Positions 1 to 10,000 of a stretch of 34,700 nt of DNA are shown piece after piece. The notes beneath the pieces were generated by a model that was not told the origin of the DNA, did not search any database, and saw nothing but the letters and a program-made list of their open reading frames with translations. Both the position numbers and the translations under genes were made by a program. This DNA comes from Streptomyces pilosus. Lineage in GTDB: Bacteria > Actinomycetota > Actinomycetes > Streptomycetales > Streptomycetaceae. Numbering within the stretch: the stretch's first letter is position 1; each line of letters starts with the position of its first letter. Location: positions 1 to 34,700 of the forward strand of contig NZ_BMTU01000025.1 in the NCBI RefSeq assembly GCF_014649835.1, written 5' to 3'.

Positions 1-533
1 GCAACCTGGGCCTGGTGCGGGCCCTGCACTTCCCGCGGGCCTCGCTGCCGATCTCCTTCGCACTCCAGCAGCTCCAGCAGCTGATGTTCTCGATGGTCGT
101 GCTCGTCATCGTGGTGGTGTCCTTCGGAAGCCTGCCCAGCCTCGCCTGGCTGCTGGTGGTGCCGGCGCTGGCGCTGCAGTTCGTGTTCAACACCGGGCTG
201 GCGCTGATCTTCGCCCGGATGGGCAGCAGCACGCCGGACCTGGCGCAGCTGATGCCGTTCGTGCTGCGGACGTGGATGTACGCCTCGGGCGTGATGTTCA
301 GCATCCCGGCGATGCTGCACGACAAGGACGTCCCCGTCTGGCTCGCCGACGTGCTCCAGTGGAACCCGGCCGCGGTCTACATGGACCTGATCCGCTTCGC
401 GATGATCGACGCCTACGACTCCTCGTACCTGCCCCCGCACATCTGGGCGTTCGCGGTGGGCTGGGCCCTGCTGGCCGGCGTGGTCGGCTTCGTCTACTTC
501 TGGAAGTCCGAGGAGAGGTACGGCCGTGGCTGA
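1..533 (+). CDS. ABC-2 type polysaccharide/teichoic acid export permease (5' end outside window)
   Basis: This is the C-terminal part of an integral membrane ABC transporter permease; the frame is open to the left edge, so the start is missing. About 175 residues are visible, with several hydrophobic segments (around LMFSMVVLVIVVVSFG, WLLVVPALALQFVFNTGLAL and a final WAFAVGWALLAGVVGFVYF helix). The late segment with WNPAAVYMDLIRFAMID resembles the end of TagG/Wzm-type exporters, where NP..Y.d..R is typical. It overlaps the next gene, an ATPase of the matching type, by 8 nt, so the two should form one exporter for an undecaprenyl-linked wall polymer. Family knowledge gives the export role. The exact substrate is inferred from the downstream glycerophosphotransferase gene. 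Confidence 0.85.
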   Translation, partial: NLGLVRALHFPRASLPISFALQQLQQLMFSMVVLVIVVVSFGSLPSLAWLLVVPALALQFVFNTGLALIFARMGSSTPDLAQLMPFVLRTWMYASGVMFSIPAMLHDKDVPVWLADVLQWNPAAVYMDLIRFAMIDAYDSSYLPPHIWAFAVGWALLAGVVGFVYFWKSEERYGRG

Positions 534-1395
534 CAGCACCGCCGAGAAGGTCCCCACCGTCATCGCCGACGGCGTCGACATCGTCTACCGGGTCAACGGG
601 ACCGGCGCCGGACGCGGCTCCGCCACCGCAGCCCTCAACCGCATCCTGCGCCGCGAGCGGGCCGAGAAGGCCTCCGGCGTGCGCCGGGTGCACGCCGTGC
701 GCGACGTGTCCTTCGTCGCCTACCGCGGCGAGGCGATCGGCCTGATCGGCACCAACGGCTCCGGCAAGTCCACCCTGCTCAAGGCCGTCGCCGGCCTGCT
801 CCCGGTGGAGAACGGCCGCATCTACACCGACGGCCAGCCCTCACTGCTCGGCGTCAACGCGGCCCTGATGAGCGACCTGACGGGTGAGCGCAACGTCCAC
901 CTGGGCGGGCTGGCGATGGGCATGTCGCGCGAGGAGATCAGGGCCCGCTACCAGGAGATCGTCGACTTCTCCGGCATCAACGAGAAGGGCGACTTCATCA
1001 CCCTGCCGATGCGCACCTACTCCTCCGGCATGGGGGCCCGGCTGCGCTTCTCCATCGCCGCCGCCAAGGACCACGACGTCCTCCTCGTCGACGAGGCGCT
1101 GGCCACCGGCGACCGTTCCTTCCAGAGGCGTTCCGAGGCGCGCATCCGGGAGCTGCGCAAGCACGCCGGGACGGTCTTCCTGGTCAGCCACAACAACAAG
1201 TCCATCCGCGACACCTGCGACCGCGTGCTGTGGCTGGAGCGCGGCGAGCTGCGCATGGACGGGCCGACCGACGAGGTGCTCAAGGAGTACGAGGCGTTCA
1301 CCGGGGACAAGGCCGCCAAGCCGAAGCCGAGGCCCGCGGCCGCCGCGAAGCCGGCCTCCGGGGACCGGGCGGCGAAGGTGCCGTTGCCCTCCTAG
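526..1395 (+). CDS. ABC transporter ATP-binding protein, teichoic acid/polysaccharide exporter (TagH-like)
   Basis: Nucleotide-binding subunit of the exporter, 289 aa. Walker A is GTNGSGKS at about residues 75-82, the signature SSGMG at about 166-170, Walker B VLLVDE at about 185-190, and the H-loop histidine is near residue 222. The degenerate signature (SSGM instead of LSGGQ) is typical of TagH/Wzt-type polysaccharide exporters. The GTG start overlaps the permease stop by 8 nt and has AGGAGAGG upstream at 511-518, supporting translational coupling. The last 25 or so residues are a Lys/Pro/Ala-rich tail and not a recognisable carbohydrate-binding domain. It would hydrolyse ATP at the inner face of the membrane to drive export of a lipid-linked wall polymer. 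Confidence 0.92.
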   Translation: MADSTAEKVPTVIADGVDIVYRVNGTGAGRGSATAALNRILRRERAEKASGVRRVHAVRDVSFVAYRGEAIGLIGTNGSGKSTLLKAVAGLLPVENGRIYTDGQPSLLGVNAALMSDLTGERNVHLGGLAMGMSREEIRARYQEIVDFSGINEKGDFITLPMRTYSSGMGARLRFSIAAAKDHDVLLVDEALATGDRSFQRRSEARIRELRKHAGTVFLVSHNNKSIRDTCDRVLWLERGELRMDGPTDEVLKEYEAFTGDKAAKPKPRPAAAAKPASGDRAAKVPLPS

Positions 1396-1397
1396 GC

Positions 1398-1462
1398 GGT
1401 GGGGTCCGGCGCGGGCCGTGCGGCAGGGGGCTTCCCGGCCCCCGCCCGCGCGCCCCGCACCC
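1398..1462 (+). terminator. GC-rich imperfect hairpin after the ABC ATPase gene
   Basis: A GGGGGC/GCCCCC stem (1426-1431 with 1438-1443) sits inside a longer fold: GCGCGGG at 1409-1415 can pair with CCCGCGC at 1445-1451, and the outer GGTGGGG pairs imperfectly with CCCCGCACC. There is no T-run, which is common for streptomycete terminators. It begins 3 nt after the stop codon, so it may separate the exporter genes from the downstream glycosyltransferase genes. Confidence 0.4.
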
Positions 1463-1467
1463 AATTC

Positions 1468-1489
1468 GTCATATTGGTGTCAATATGAC
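1468..1489. promoter_or_regulatory. Perfect 9-bp inverted repeat, operator-like
   Basis: GTCATATTG, a 4-nt GTGT spacer and CAATATGAC form a perfect inverted repeat in an AT-rich island within very GC-rich DNA. It lies 46 nt upstream of the next ATG. TTGGTG at 1474-1479 and GACTGT at 1497-1502, 17 nt apart, could be a weak -35/-10 pair overlapping the repeat, as expected for a repressor-controlled promoter. The cognate regulator is unknown and none is encoded next to it. Confidence 0.45.
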
Positions 1490-1534
1490 CGAAGAGGACT
1501 GTCCGGAGCGACGAGCCGCCGAAGGAGCCCCGCG

Positions 1535-3733
1535 ATGCCCGAGCTCAGCGTCATCGTCCACGGGCCGAACACCCAGGACCACCTGACCGGCCTCCTCGAC
1601 TCGCTCACCGCGCACCCCCTGCCCGACGTCGAAGTCGTCGTCGCCGCCGTCGGCGACTGGGCGCGCGAGACGGCGGAGCGGCACGCCCCCCACGTCCAGG
1701 TGCTGCCGCTGCCCGGCGGCACCACCGACGCGGCGGCCCGGGCGGCGGGGGCCGCGCGGGCCGGCGGGCGCTGGCTGCACTTCGTCCGCGCCAAGGACGG
1801 TCTCCCGCCCGGCAGCCCGCGCACGGTCGCCGAACGGGCCGCCGAGCTCCCCGACACCGTCGACGTGCTGCTCCTGGACCACCTGCGCAGCACCTGGCGC
1901 AGCTCCGGCCTGCCCTCGGCCGACGGCCCCCTCCTCACCCGCGCGGGCCGCACCGAACTCACCCTCGACGACAGCGGCTACCTGCTGCGGCTGACGCCGC
2001 TGCTCGGCACCCGCGTCCTGCGCGCCGCCTTCTGGCGGGCCCACGAGGAGCGGCTGACCACCGACGACGAGCCGCGCGCCGCCCTCGCCGCCCTGCTCCT
2101 CGCCGGCCGCCTCGCCTGCCTGCCGCACATCGCCCACGAGGACCGCAGACTGCGCCCCGCGAGCCTCCCCCCGGTCACCGCCGAGCAGCACCTCGCCCTC
2201 GTGGACCGCTACGAGGCCCTCCTCGACCTCGCCCGCGAACGCCCCGCCGTCTACACCGTGCTCTACGAGATCATGGTCCGGGACTGTCTGCGCACCTTCG
2301 CCCGCGGCGGCATGCCCGAGGGCGTGGCCGAGGAGTTCTTCCACCGCGCCTCCCTCGCCGCGCTGCGCCGCCGCCCCGAGGGCCACCGGCGTCCGGCCGG
2401 CCCGGAGGGCATCCGCCGCTCCCTGCTCGAAGAGGGCGCCTACACCAGGTACCGGGCCTTCCAGACCGCCAACCGGGCCCGTCGCGCCGTGCGTTCCGCG
2501 GTGCGCGCCGGACGGCGCCAGGCCGCCGCCCGCGTCCGGGACCACCAGTACCGCACGGCCCTGCGCCGGCCCGTCGACCCGCACCTCGCGGTGTTCGCCG
2601 CCTACTGGAACCGCGGCGTCGCCTGCAACCCCGCCGCGATCGCCGCGAAGCTCGCCGAACTCGCCCCGCACATCCACCCCGTGTGGGTGGTGACCGAGCG
2701 CAACGCGGCCCTGCTCCCGCCCGGCACCGACCACGTCGTCCCCGGCACCCGCCGCTACTGGGAGGTGCTCGCCACCGCGAAGTACCTCGTCAACAACGTC
2801 AACTTCCCGAACGCGGTGGTCAAACGCCCCGACGCCGTGCACGTCCAGACCCACCACGGCACCCCGCTCAAGCGCATGGGCCTGGACCAGATGCCCTTCC
2901 CCGCGGCCGCACAGGGCCTGGACTTCGACGCGCTCCTCGAACGCGTCGACAAGTGGGACTACAGCGTCTCCAGCAACAGCCACACCACCCGCATGTGGGA
3001 ACGGGCCTACCCGTCCCGGTTCGTCTCGCTCGACCACGGCTATCCGCGCAACGACGTCTTCTACACCGCCGGCGCCGGCGACGTGCGGGCGGTCCGCGAG
3101 CGCCTCGGCATCACGCCCGGCCGCCGGGCCGTGCTGTACGCGCCCACGCACCGCGACTACGAGGCCGGCTGGACGCCGCGCCTGGACCTCGCCGCGCTCG
3201 CCGACCGGCTCGGCGAGGACACCGTGCTGCTGGTGCGGGGCCACTACTTCTACGACGCCGGCGTCTCCCCGCTGACCGGTCTGCGCCGCTCGGGCCGCGT
3301 CGTCGACGTCTCGTCCTACGACCCGGTCGAGGAGCTGTGCCTGGCCGCGGACGCCCTGGTCACCGACTACTCGTCGATCATGTTCGACTACGCCAACCTG
3401 GACCGCCCGATCGTCGTCCACGCCGACGACTGGGAGACGTACCGCACCACGCGCGGCGTCTACTTCGACCTGATGGCCGAGGCGCCCGGCCCGGTCGCCC
3501 GCACCCAGGAGGAGCTCACCGGCATCCTCACCGGTGACGCCTGGCGCGACGAGAGCGCCGCGAAGGCCAGGGCCGCCTTCCGACGCCGGTTCTGCGAGTA
3601 CGACGACGGCCGCGCCGCCGAACGTGTCGTGCGCCGGGTCTTCCTCGGCCAGGACGAGGCGTCGCTGCCGCCCGTGCTGCCGGTCGGGGAACGCACCCCC
3701 GCGCCCACCCCCGAGGAGGCGACCGCGTCGTGA
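1535..3733 (+). CDS. Bifunctional GT2-like / CDP-glycerol:polyglycerophosphate glycerophosphotransferase
   Basis: A 732-aa two-part protein for wall teichoic acid-type polymer synthesis. The N-terminal ~250 residues start like a family 2 glycosyltransferase (PELSVIVHGPN), but where the DXD metal motif should be the sequence reads RAKDG (about 85-89), so this half may be inactive. The C-terminal half, from about residue 345, is a TagF/TagB-type glycerophosphotransferase, with HHGTPLK around residues 440-446, YPRND, and TDYSS at 610-614 followed by FDYANLDRP. That family transfers glycerol phosphate from CDP-glycerol to a lipid-linked acceptor at the cytoplasmic face of the membrane. ATG at 1535 was chosen because GAAGGAG lies 7 nt upstream at 1521-1527. 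The frame is open further upstream, but that stretch overlaps the ATPase gene. It shares 4 nt with the next gene. Confidence 0.9.
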   Translation: MPELSVIVHGPNTQDHLTGLLDSLTAHPLPDVEVVVAAVGDWARETAERHAPHVQVLPLPGGTTDAAARAAGAARAGGRWLHFVRAKDGLPPGSPRTVAERAAELPDTVDVLLLDHLRSTWRSSGLPSADGPLLTRAGRTELTLDDSGYLLRLTPLLGTRVLRAAFWRAHEERLTTDDEPRAALAALLLAGRLACLPHIAHEDRRLRPASLPPVTAEQHLALVDRYEALLDLARERPAVYTVLYEIMVRDCLRTFARGGMPEGVAEEFFHRASLAALRRRPEGHRRPAGPEGIRRSLLEEGAYTRYRAFQTANRARRAVRSAVRAGRRQAAARVRDHQYRTALRRPVDPHLAVFAAYWNRGVACNPAAIAAKLAELAPHIHPVWVVTERNAALLPPGTDHVVPGTRRYWEVLATAKYLVNNVNFPNAVVKRPDAVHVQTHHGTPLKRMGLDQMPFPAAAQGLDFDALLERVDKWDYSVSSNSHTTRMWERAYPSRFVSLDHGYPRNDVFYTAGAGDVRAVRERLGITPGRRAVLYAPTHRDYEAGWTPRLDLAALADRLGEDTVLLVRGHYFYDAGVSPLTGLRRSGRVVDVSSYDPVEELCLAADALVTDYSSIMFDYANLDRPIVVHADDWETYRTTRGVYFDLMAEAPGPVARTQEELTGILTGDAWRDESAAKARAAFRRRFCEYDDGRAAERVVRRVFLGQDEASLPPVLPVGERTPAPTPEEATAS

Positions 3734-5388
3734 GCACCCCGCGCACCCCCGACGTCACCGTCACGGTGATCGTGCACAACGACGCCGGACGGCTCCCCCG
3801 CGCGGTGGAGTCCGTACGCCGCCAGACCCACCGCAACCTGGAGATCGTCATCAGCGACGACCACTCCACGGACGACACCCCCCGGGTGGCGCGGGAACTG
3901 GCCGCGGCCGACCCGCGCGTGCGCTCTCTGCGCCTGCCGGAGAACAGCGGCGGGTGCAGCGCGCCGCGCAACCGCGCCCTGGAGATCGCGCGCGCCCCGT
4001 ACCTGATGTTCCTCGACTCCGACGACGAACTCCCGCCGGGCGCGGTCGCCGCGCTGCTCGCCGCGCACCGCGAACGCGAGATCGACTTCGCGATGGGCGC
4101 GGTACGGCGGATCCGGGTGGACACCGGCCGCCGCTCCACCTGGATGCCGCACCTCGTGGCCGAGCGCCGCACCCTGGACGGCATCGGGGACGACCCGCGG
4201 CTGTTCTTCGAGCACCTGTCGACGAGCAAGATGTACGCCCGCGCCTTCCTCGACCGGCACGACCTGCGCTTCCCCGAGGGCATCCACTACGAGGACCAGC
4301 TCTTCTCGGCGCAGGCGTACTGCCTGGCGAAACGGTTCACCATCGTCCCCGAGCCGGTGTACCACTGGTACATCGCCCCGTACGCGGGTTCCGACGCGGC
4401 GTCCATCTCCAACCAGCGGCACCTGCTCACCAACGTCGCCGACCGCGTCCACGTGCAGCGGCTCATCGACACGTTCCTGGTGCGGAGCGGGCACGAGGCG
4501 CTGCGCGAGGACAAGGACCACAAGTTCCTCAAGCACGACTTCCGGATGTACGCCGGTGACCTGCCCTACCGGGACGAGGAGTGGCTCGCCTCCTTCGCGG
4601 ACCTGGTCGGCCCGTACCTGGACAGCCTGTCCCCGGGCGCGTACGCCCGGCTCCCGCGGGCCGAGCGGGTGGTGCTCCAGCTGATCCGCGACCGCCGGCT
4701 GCCCGAGGCCCGGCTCGCCGCCCGCGGCCTCGGCCACTCCGTCGCCCCCCGGCGGCTGACCACCGACGCGGACGGCCGCACCTACTGGGGCGACCGCGTC
4801 CCCGATTCCGTCGGGGCCCGCCGCGAACTGGACCTCACGGACCTGGAGCTCGACACCCGGCCGTTCTTCGGCGCCCAGTTCCGGCACGAGATCACGGAGC
4901 TCACCCGCGGCCCCGGCGCGTGCGCCGACCTGACCGTGCGCACGTACGACCCGGCCCTGCGCCTCCCGGTCGGCCCCCAGCGCGCGAGCCTCGTCGTCTC
5001 GCCGGGCCGGCGCCGCCTCTCCGTCCCCTTCCGCCTCTCCCCGGTCCGTCCCGGGGTCTTCGAGGGCCGGGTACGGCTCGACCCGGCGGCGGCACGCCTC
5101 CCGCTGAGCGGCTTCGCGGGCGTGCGCCACCCGCTGGTGCACCTCACCTGCGGCGGCCAGGGCAACCGGGGCCTGCTGCTGGCCCCGCTCGACTTCCCGG
5201 CCTTCACGGCCCGCGTCCCCTACCACTCCGGCGCGGCCCCGCACCGGGTCACCGTCGAGCCGGAGGGGCACACCCCGGGCCGCCTCCAGCTCCGCTGGGC
5301 CCCGGCCGGCCTCACCGCCACCCTCCGCCCCCTGGCCACCCCCCGCGTACGCCGCGCGGCCCGCCTGGTGGCGAGCGCCCTGCGCTGA
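3730..5388 (+). CDS. Family 2 glycosyltransferase with C-terminal accessory domain
   Basis: A 552-aa GT-A fold glycosyltransferase. The nucleotide-sugar site is visible: VTVIVHNDAGRLPRAVESV at the N terminus, SDDHSTDD at about 42-49 and the metal-binding DSDDE at about 96-100. HYEDQLFSAQAY around residues 180-191 resembles the catalytic-base region ('ED' motif). Residues from about 340 onward form a separate, probably beta-rich, domain that I do not recognise. The GTG start overlaps the preceding TGA as GTGA, so translation is coupled to the glycerophosphotransferase. It probably adds a sugar to, or extends, the wall polymer exported by the upstream ABC transporter. The donor and acceptor cannot be read from the sequence. 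Confidence 0.88.
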   Translation: MSTPRTPDVTVTVIVHNDAGRLPRAVESVRRQTHRNLEIVISDDHSTDDTPRVARELAAADPRVRSLRLPENSGGCSAPRNRALEIARAPYLMFLDSDDELPPGAVAALLAAHREREIDFAMGAVRRIRVDTGRRSTWMPHLVAERRTLDGIGDDPRLFFEHLSTSKMYARAFLDRHDLRFPEGIHYEDQLFSAQAYCLAKRFTIVPEPVYHWYIAPYAGSDAASISNQRHLLTNVADRVHVQRLIDTFLVRSGHEALREDKDHKFLKHDFRMYAGDLPYRDEEWLASFADLVGPYLDSLSPGAYARLPRAERVVLQLIRDRRLPEARLAARGLGHSVAPRRLTTDADGRTYWGDRVPDSVGARRELDLTDLELDTRPFFGAQFRHEITELTRGPGACADLTVRTYDPALRLPVGPQRASLVVSPGRRRLSVPFRLSPVRPGVFEGRVRLDPAAARLPLSGFAGVRHPLVHLTCGGQGNRGLLLAPLDFPAFTARVPYHSGAAPHRVTVEPEGHTPGRLQLRWAPAGLTATLRPLATPRVRRAARLVASALR

Positions 5389-5413
5389 CAGCCCCCGCTC
5401 CCCAAGAGGCCGC

Positions 5414-6937
5414 CTACCTCACCGCGTACAACACCCGCCCCTCCGGCCCCCGGGCCACCACCCGAAGCCCCGGGTCACCGACCAGCCCCCCGCCGTCCAC
5501 CACCCACCGCACCCCGTACTCCCGCTCCACCCCCCGCCGCACGGCCTCCGGGGTCCGCGCCCCGAAGTACACCTCCGTCGCCGCCACCCGCCGCTCCTCG
5601 TCCGGCAGGAAGAAGTCCGGGTAGCCGGGCGCGACCGTGTACCCCCCGTACGCCGGGATCTGCCGCGCCGTCCGCCCCCGGGCCATCACCACGTCGCCGT
5701 ACCGCACCCACGGCGTGATCCAGTGGAGTCCCGTCCACGGCGCCCGGTACCGGTCCGCCGCGACCCCCGGCAGGGCGTCACGCGGCACCACGTAACCCAG
5801 CGCCCCCGACTGCGCCCACCCGCCGGCCAGCAGCGCCCCGCCGAGCACGACCGCCCACCCGGCCCGCACCCACCGCCGCCCCGCCCCGACCACCGCCAGG
5901 GCGAGGGCGAGCTGCGCCGGGACGACCACCGCGGGCAGCGCCCGCCCCCACGAGTAGTGCCCGCTCACCCACCCCGCCCCGACGATCGCCACGCCCAGGA
6001 GGAAGAACGCCACCAGCGGATCCCTGCGGTCCCGCAGCCACCGCGCGACCAGCGCGGCCACCCCGGGCAGCACCAGCCCGTACCGCGCGGCGACCTGGTC
6101 GTACAGCCGTCGGTGCACCGGCTCCAGCGCGTCCCCCGCCGCCCCGGACAGCGCGAAGAAGTCGTAGTACGGCCAGACCCACAGCACCACCGCACCCACC
6201 GCGAGCGCGACGGCCGTCCGCGGCCACACCGCCCGGGCGGCCCGTACCGCGACCACCGTGGCGACCGCGCTGGCCGTGGCCACGACCCCCGAGAACTGGT
6301 GGCAGAGCAGGATCACCGCCCACAGCACCCCCAGCCCGGTCCACACCCCCCAGCCGGCCGCCGCCCGCAGGGCGCCCGTCAGCGAAGCCCAGAAGTGGAA
6401 GGCGAGCCCGAGGGTGAAGGTGCTCGGATACGCCACCGTCAGCGCGAGGGAGTGGAGCCCCAGGAAGCCGCTCCACAGGAACGGGGTGGTGCCCCACAGC
6501 AGCAGCAGGCTCAGCAGGGCGAGCGCGGGGGCGGCCGGGTGCCCGCTCAGCGTCCGCACGTACCGCCACACGCCCGTCACCAGCAGCACCAGCCCGGCCG
6601 CGGCGGCCAGGCGCAGCACGGTGAACACCTCCAGGCCCGTCACCCGGGCGAGACCCCCGAGCAGCACCATCCACGGCGAGTAGTACGGGCTCGGCGTGTC
6701 CGCGTCGACCAGCGGGTTGCCCGGGTCGAGCAGGCTGTGCCGCAGCCGCTGCAGGGTCGCGGCGTGCATCCCCAGGTCACCGGCCCACGGCAGGCGGACG
6801 ACGGCCAGGCCCAGCAGCACGAGGACCAGTCCGGCGAGGAGGGAGGCCGCGGCCCGGCCGGCGGCCGACGAAGCGGACGGGGCACGGGACGCACCGGTCC
6901 TCCCGGACGCGCAGGACGACGAGGATCGCACAGTCAC
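5414..6937 (-). CDS. Multi-pass membrane protein, probable GT-C type glycosyltransferase
   Basis: Roughly 507 aa with about ten hydrophobic segments and a ~100-residue C-terminal tail. Just after the first membrane helix comes PWAGDLGMHAATLQRL, with an acidic residue in the first external loop, as in GT-C fold polyprenol-phosphate-sugar transferases. GNPLVDADTPSPYYSPW follows, similar in style to mannosyl- or arabinosyltransferase-like proteins. I could not assign a named family. Its 3' end is 25 nt from the end of the convergent GT2 gene, so it may belong functionally to the cell-wall cluster. The start is uncertain: GTG at 6935-6937 keeps a short N tail and leaves room for a promoter, GTG at 6929-6931 is close, and a GTG at 7004-7006 would extend it by 23 residues but abuts the upstream terminator hairpin. 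No clear Shine-Dalgarno decides it. Confidence 0.75.
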   Translation of the reverse strand: MTVRSSSSCASGRTGASRAPSASSAAGRAAASLLAGLVLVLLGLAVVRLPWAGDLGMHAATLQRLRHSLLDPGNPLVDADTPSPYYSPWMVLLGGLARVTGLEVFTVLRLAAAAGLVLLVTGVWRYVRTLSGHPAAPALALLSLLLLWGTTPFLWSGFLGLHSLALTVAYPSTFTLGLAFHFWASLTGALRAAAGWGVWTGLGVLWAVILLCHQFSGVVATASAVATVVAVRAARAVWPRTAVALAVGAVVLWVWPYYDFFALSGAAGDALEPVHRRLYDQVAARYGLVLPGVAALVARWLRDRRDPLVAFFLLGVAIVGAGWVSGHYSWGRALPAVVVPAQLALALAVVGAGRRWVRAGWAVVLGGALLAGGWAQSGALGYVVPRDALPGVAADRYRAPWTGLHWITPWVRYGDVVMARGRTARQIPAYGGYTVAPGYPDFFLPDEERRVAATEVYFGARTPEAVRRGVEREYGVRWVVDGGGLVGDPGLRVVARGPEGRVLYAVR

Positions 6938-7007
6938 AGGGGAGCCATTGCCCGTAACGCCCGGTACCCACCGGTTCGCCGCCGATGCCCACCTAAGGCA
7001 CCACACG

Positions 7008-7051
7008 GGCGAGGGGCGCCCCGGACCCGACGGTCCGGAACGCCCCTCGCC
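7008..7051 (-). terminator. Strong hairpin terminator of the glutamate dehydrogenase gene
   Basis: GGCGAGGGGCG at 7008-7018 pairs perfectly with CGCCCCTCGCC at 7041-7051. Inside it CCGGACC (7021-7027) pairs with GGTCCGG (7032-7038) around a CGAC tetraloop. That gives 18 base pairs interrupted only by a 2x2 internal loop (CC/AA). It lies about 40 nt past the dehydrogenase stop codon and has no T-run. Confidence 0.7.
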
Positions 7052-7091
7052 ACGCCCTGCGACGTGCGCCCGCGCCTGCGCCGTGCGTCGC

Positions 7092-10000
7092 CTACGAGTG
7101 CGACCGCAGCAGCGTGCGCATCGTCCGCATCGCCACCGACAGGTTGGCGAGGTCGAACGCGTCGGACCCGTGGATCTCCTCCAGGGTGACGCGCGCCCGG
7201 CCCAGCAGCGCCGCGTTCTCCCGCTCCCACACCTCGAAGCGCTGCTGCGGCGTCGACGAGCCGTCGCCCACCGCCAGCACGTCCGCGGTCACCGCCGCGT
7301 GCGCCGCGTACAGGTCCTCGCGGATCGCCGCGCGGGCCATGGACTGCCAGCGGTCGGCGCGCGGCAGCTCGATGATGCGGTCCATCAGCTGGGTGATGCG
7401 CAGCCGGTCACCGAGGTCGTAGTACACCTCGGCGACGTCCAGCGGCTCCTTGCCCGTCCGGTCGGCCACCGACACGATGTCGAGGGTCGGGAAGGCTGAG
7501 GAGAAGCCCGCCACCCGGGTGGCGAGCTCGTCCGGGACCCCGGCGCCGGTCAGCTCGTCGTAGATCTTCTGGTACCAGTCGAGGTCCGCGCCGCGCAGCA
7601 GCTTCGGCAGCTCCGCCCAGACCTGCTCGACGCGCTCGGCGAAGAACTCCACCGTCTCCGCCAGCTCCAGCGGCTGCGGGCGGTTGTTGAGCAGCCAGCG
7701 CGTACCGCGCTCCACCAGGCGGCGCGAGTGCAGCCGGATGCGGGTCTGCACCTCCGCGTCGACCTTGTTGTCGAGCGCCTCGACCCCGTCCCACACCACC
7801 GAGGAGCGGAAGATGGCGCGGGCCGCGGTCTGCGCCCGGACGATCTCCTCCAGGGACGCCCCCGTCTCCTCGCGCATCCGGTGCAGGTACGTGGTGCCAC
7901 CGGTGTTGACCGTGTCGTTGACCAGCACCGTGGTGGTGATCTCACGGCGCAGCGGATGGCTGTCGATGTGCTCGGCGAACTGCTCGCGCAGGGCCGCCGG
8001 GAAGTAGGCGTGCAGCAGCACCCGCAGGTACGGGTCGTCGGGCAGCGAGGTGTGCAGCAGCTCATCGGCGACCGTGATCTTCGTGTACGCCAGCAGGACC
8101 GCCGTCTCCGGCCCGGTCAGGCCCTGCCCGGAGGAGAGCCGCTCGCGGATCTGCCGGTCGGTGGGCAGGAACTCCAGCGCCCGGTCCAGATGTCCTTCGC
8201 GCACCAGGTGCTTCAGGAAGCGCTGCTGCGCGTGGATCATGTCCTTCGACTGGGCCAGGGCGTTGGCGATGGCCGTGTTCTGCGCGTAGTTGGTGCGCAG
8301 CACCATGGCGCCGACCTCGTCGGTCATCTCCGCGAGCAGCTTGTTGCGCTGCTTGACGGTCATGTCGCCGTCCTTGACCAGACCGTTCAGCAGGATCTTG
8401 ATGTTCACCTCGTGGTCGGAGGTGTCCACACCGGCGCTGTTGTCGATCGCGTCGCTGTTGAGCCGGCCGCCGTGCAGCGCGAACTCGATCCGGCCGAGCT
8501 GGGTCATGCCCAGGTTGCCGCCCTCGCCGACGACGGCGACCCGCAGGTCCCTGCCGTCGACGCGGATGGCGTCGTTGCCCTTGTCGCCGACGTCGGCGTT
8601 GGACTCCGTGGACGCCTTGACGTACGTCCCGATGCCGCCGTTCCACAGCAGGTCCACCGGCGCCGTGAGGATCGCCTTCATCAGGTCGGCCGGGGTCATC
8701 TTGGTGACGCCGGGGTCGATGCCGAGGACCTCGCGGATGTGCGCGTTGACCGGGACGGACTTGGCGCTGCGCGGGAAGATCCCGCCGCCGGGCGACAGCA
8801 GCCCGGTGTCGTAGTCGGCCCAGGAGCTGCGCGGCAGCTCGAACAGGCGGCGGCGCTCGGCGTAGGAGACGGCCGCGTCGGGGCTGGGGTCGATGAAGAT
8901 GTGCCGGTGGTCGAAGGCGGCGACCAGGCGGATGTGCTCGCTGAGCAGCATGCCGTTGCCGAACACGTCACCGGACATGTCACCGATGCCGACGACCGTG
9001 AAGTCCTGGGTCTGGGTGTCCGTGCCCAGCTCCCGGAAGTGCCGCTTGACGGACTCCCAGGCGCCGCGGGCGGTGATGCCCATGCCCTTGTGGTCGTAGC
9101 CGGCCGAACCGCCGGAGGCGAAGGCGTCGCCGAGCCAGAAGTTGTAGGACTCGGCGACCTCGTTGGCGATGTCGGAGAACTTCGCGGTGCCCTTGTCGGC
9201 GGCGACGACGAGGTAGGTGTCGTCCTCGTCGTGCCGGACGACGTCCGCGGGGTGCACGACCTCGCCGGCCACCATGTTGTCGGTGATGTCGAGCAGCGCG
9301 GAGATGAACGTCCGGTAGCTGGCGATGCCCTCCGCCATCCAGGCGTCCCGGTCGGCGTTCGGGTCGGGCAGCTGCTTGGCGACGAAGCCGCCCTTGGCGC
9401 CGACCGGCACGATGACGGTGTTCTTCACCATCTGCGCCTTGACCAGGCCGAGGATCTCCGTGCGGAAGTCCTCGCGGCGGTCCGACCAGCGCAGGCCACC
9501 GCGCGCGACCTTGCCGAAGCGCAGGTGCACGCCCTCGACGCGCGGCGAGTACACCCAGATCTCGAACGCCGGGCGGGGCGCGGGCAGGTCGGGGATGGCC
9601 GTCGGGTCGAACTTCATGGAGACGTAGTCGTGCGGCACGCCGCCGCTCGCCTCCTGGAAGAAGTTGGTGCGCAGCGTCGCCTTGATGACGGTGAGGAACG
9701 ACCGCAGGATGCGGTCCTCGTCCAGCGAGGCGACCTGGTCGAGGGCGGCGTCGAGCTCCTCCAGCAGGGCGTCCACCAGTTCGTACCCGGCGCGCTGCCG
9801 GTCCGGCGACATCCGCGCCTCGAACAGGGAGACGAGCAGCCGGGTGGTGTGGACGTTGTGGCGGAGGGTGTCCTCCATGTAGTCCTGGCTGAAGGTGGAG
9901 TTCGCCTGGCGCAGGTACTTGGCGTACGCCCGCAGCACCATGGCCTGACGCCAGGTCAGCCCGGCGCTCAGCACGAGGGCGTTGAAGCCGTCGTTCTCCG

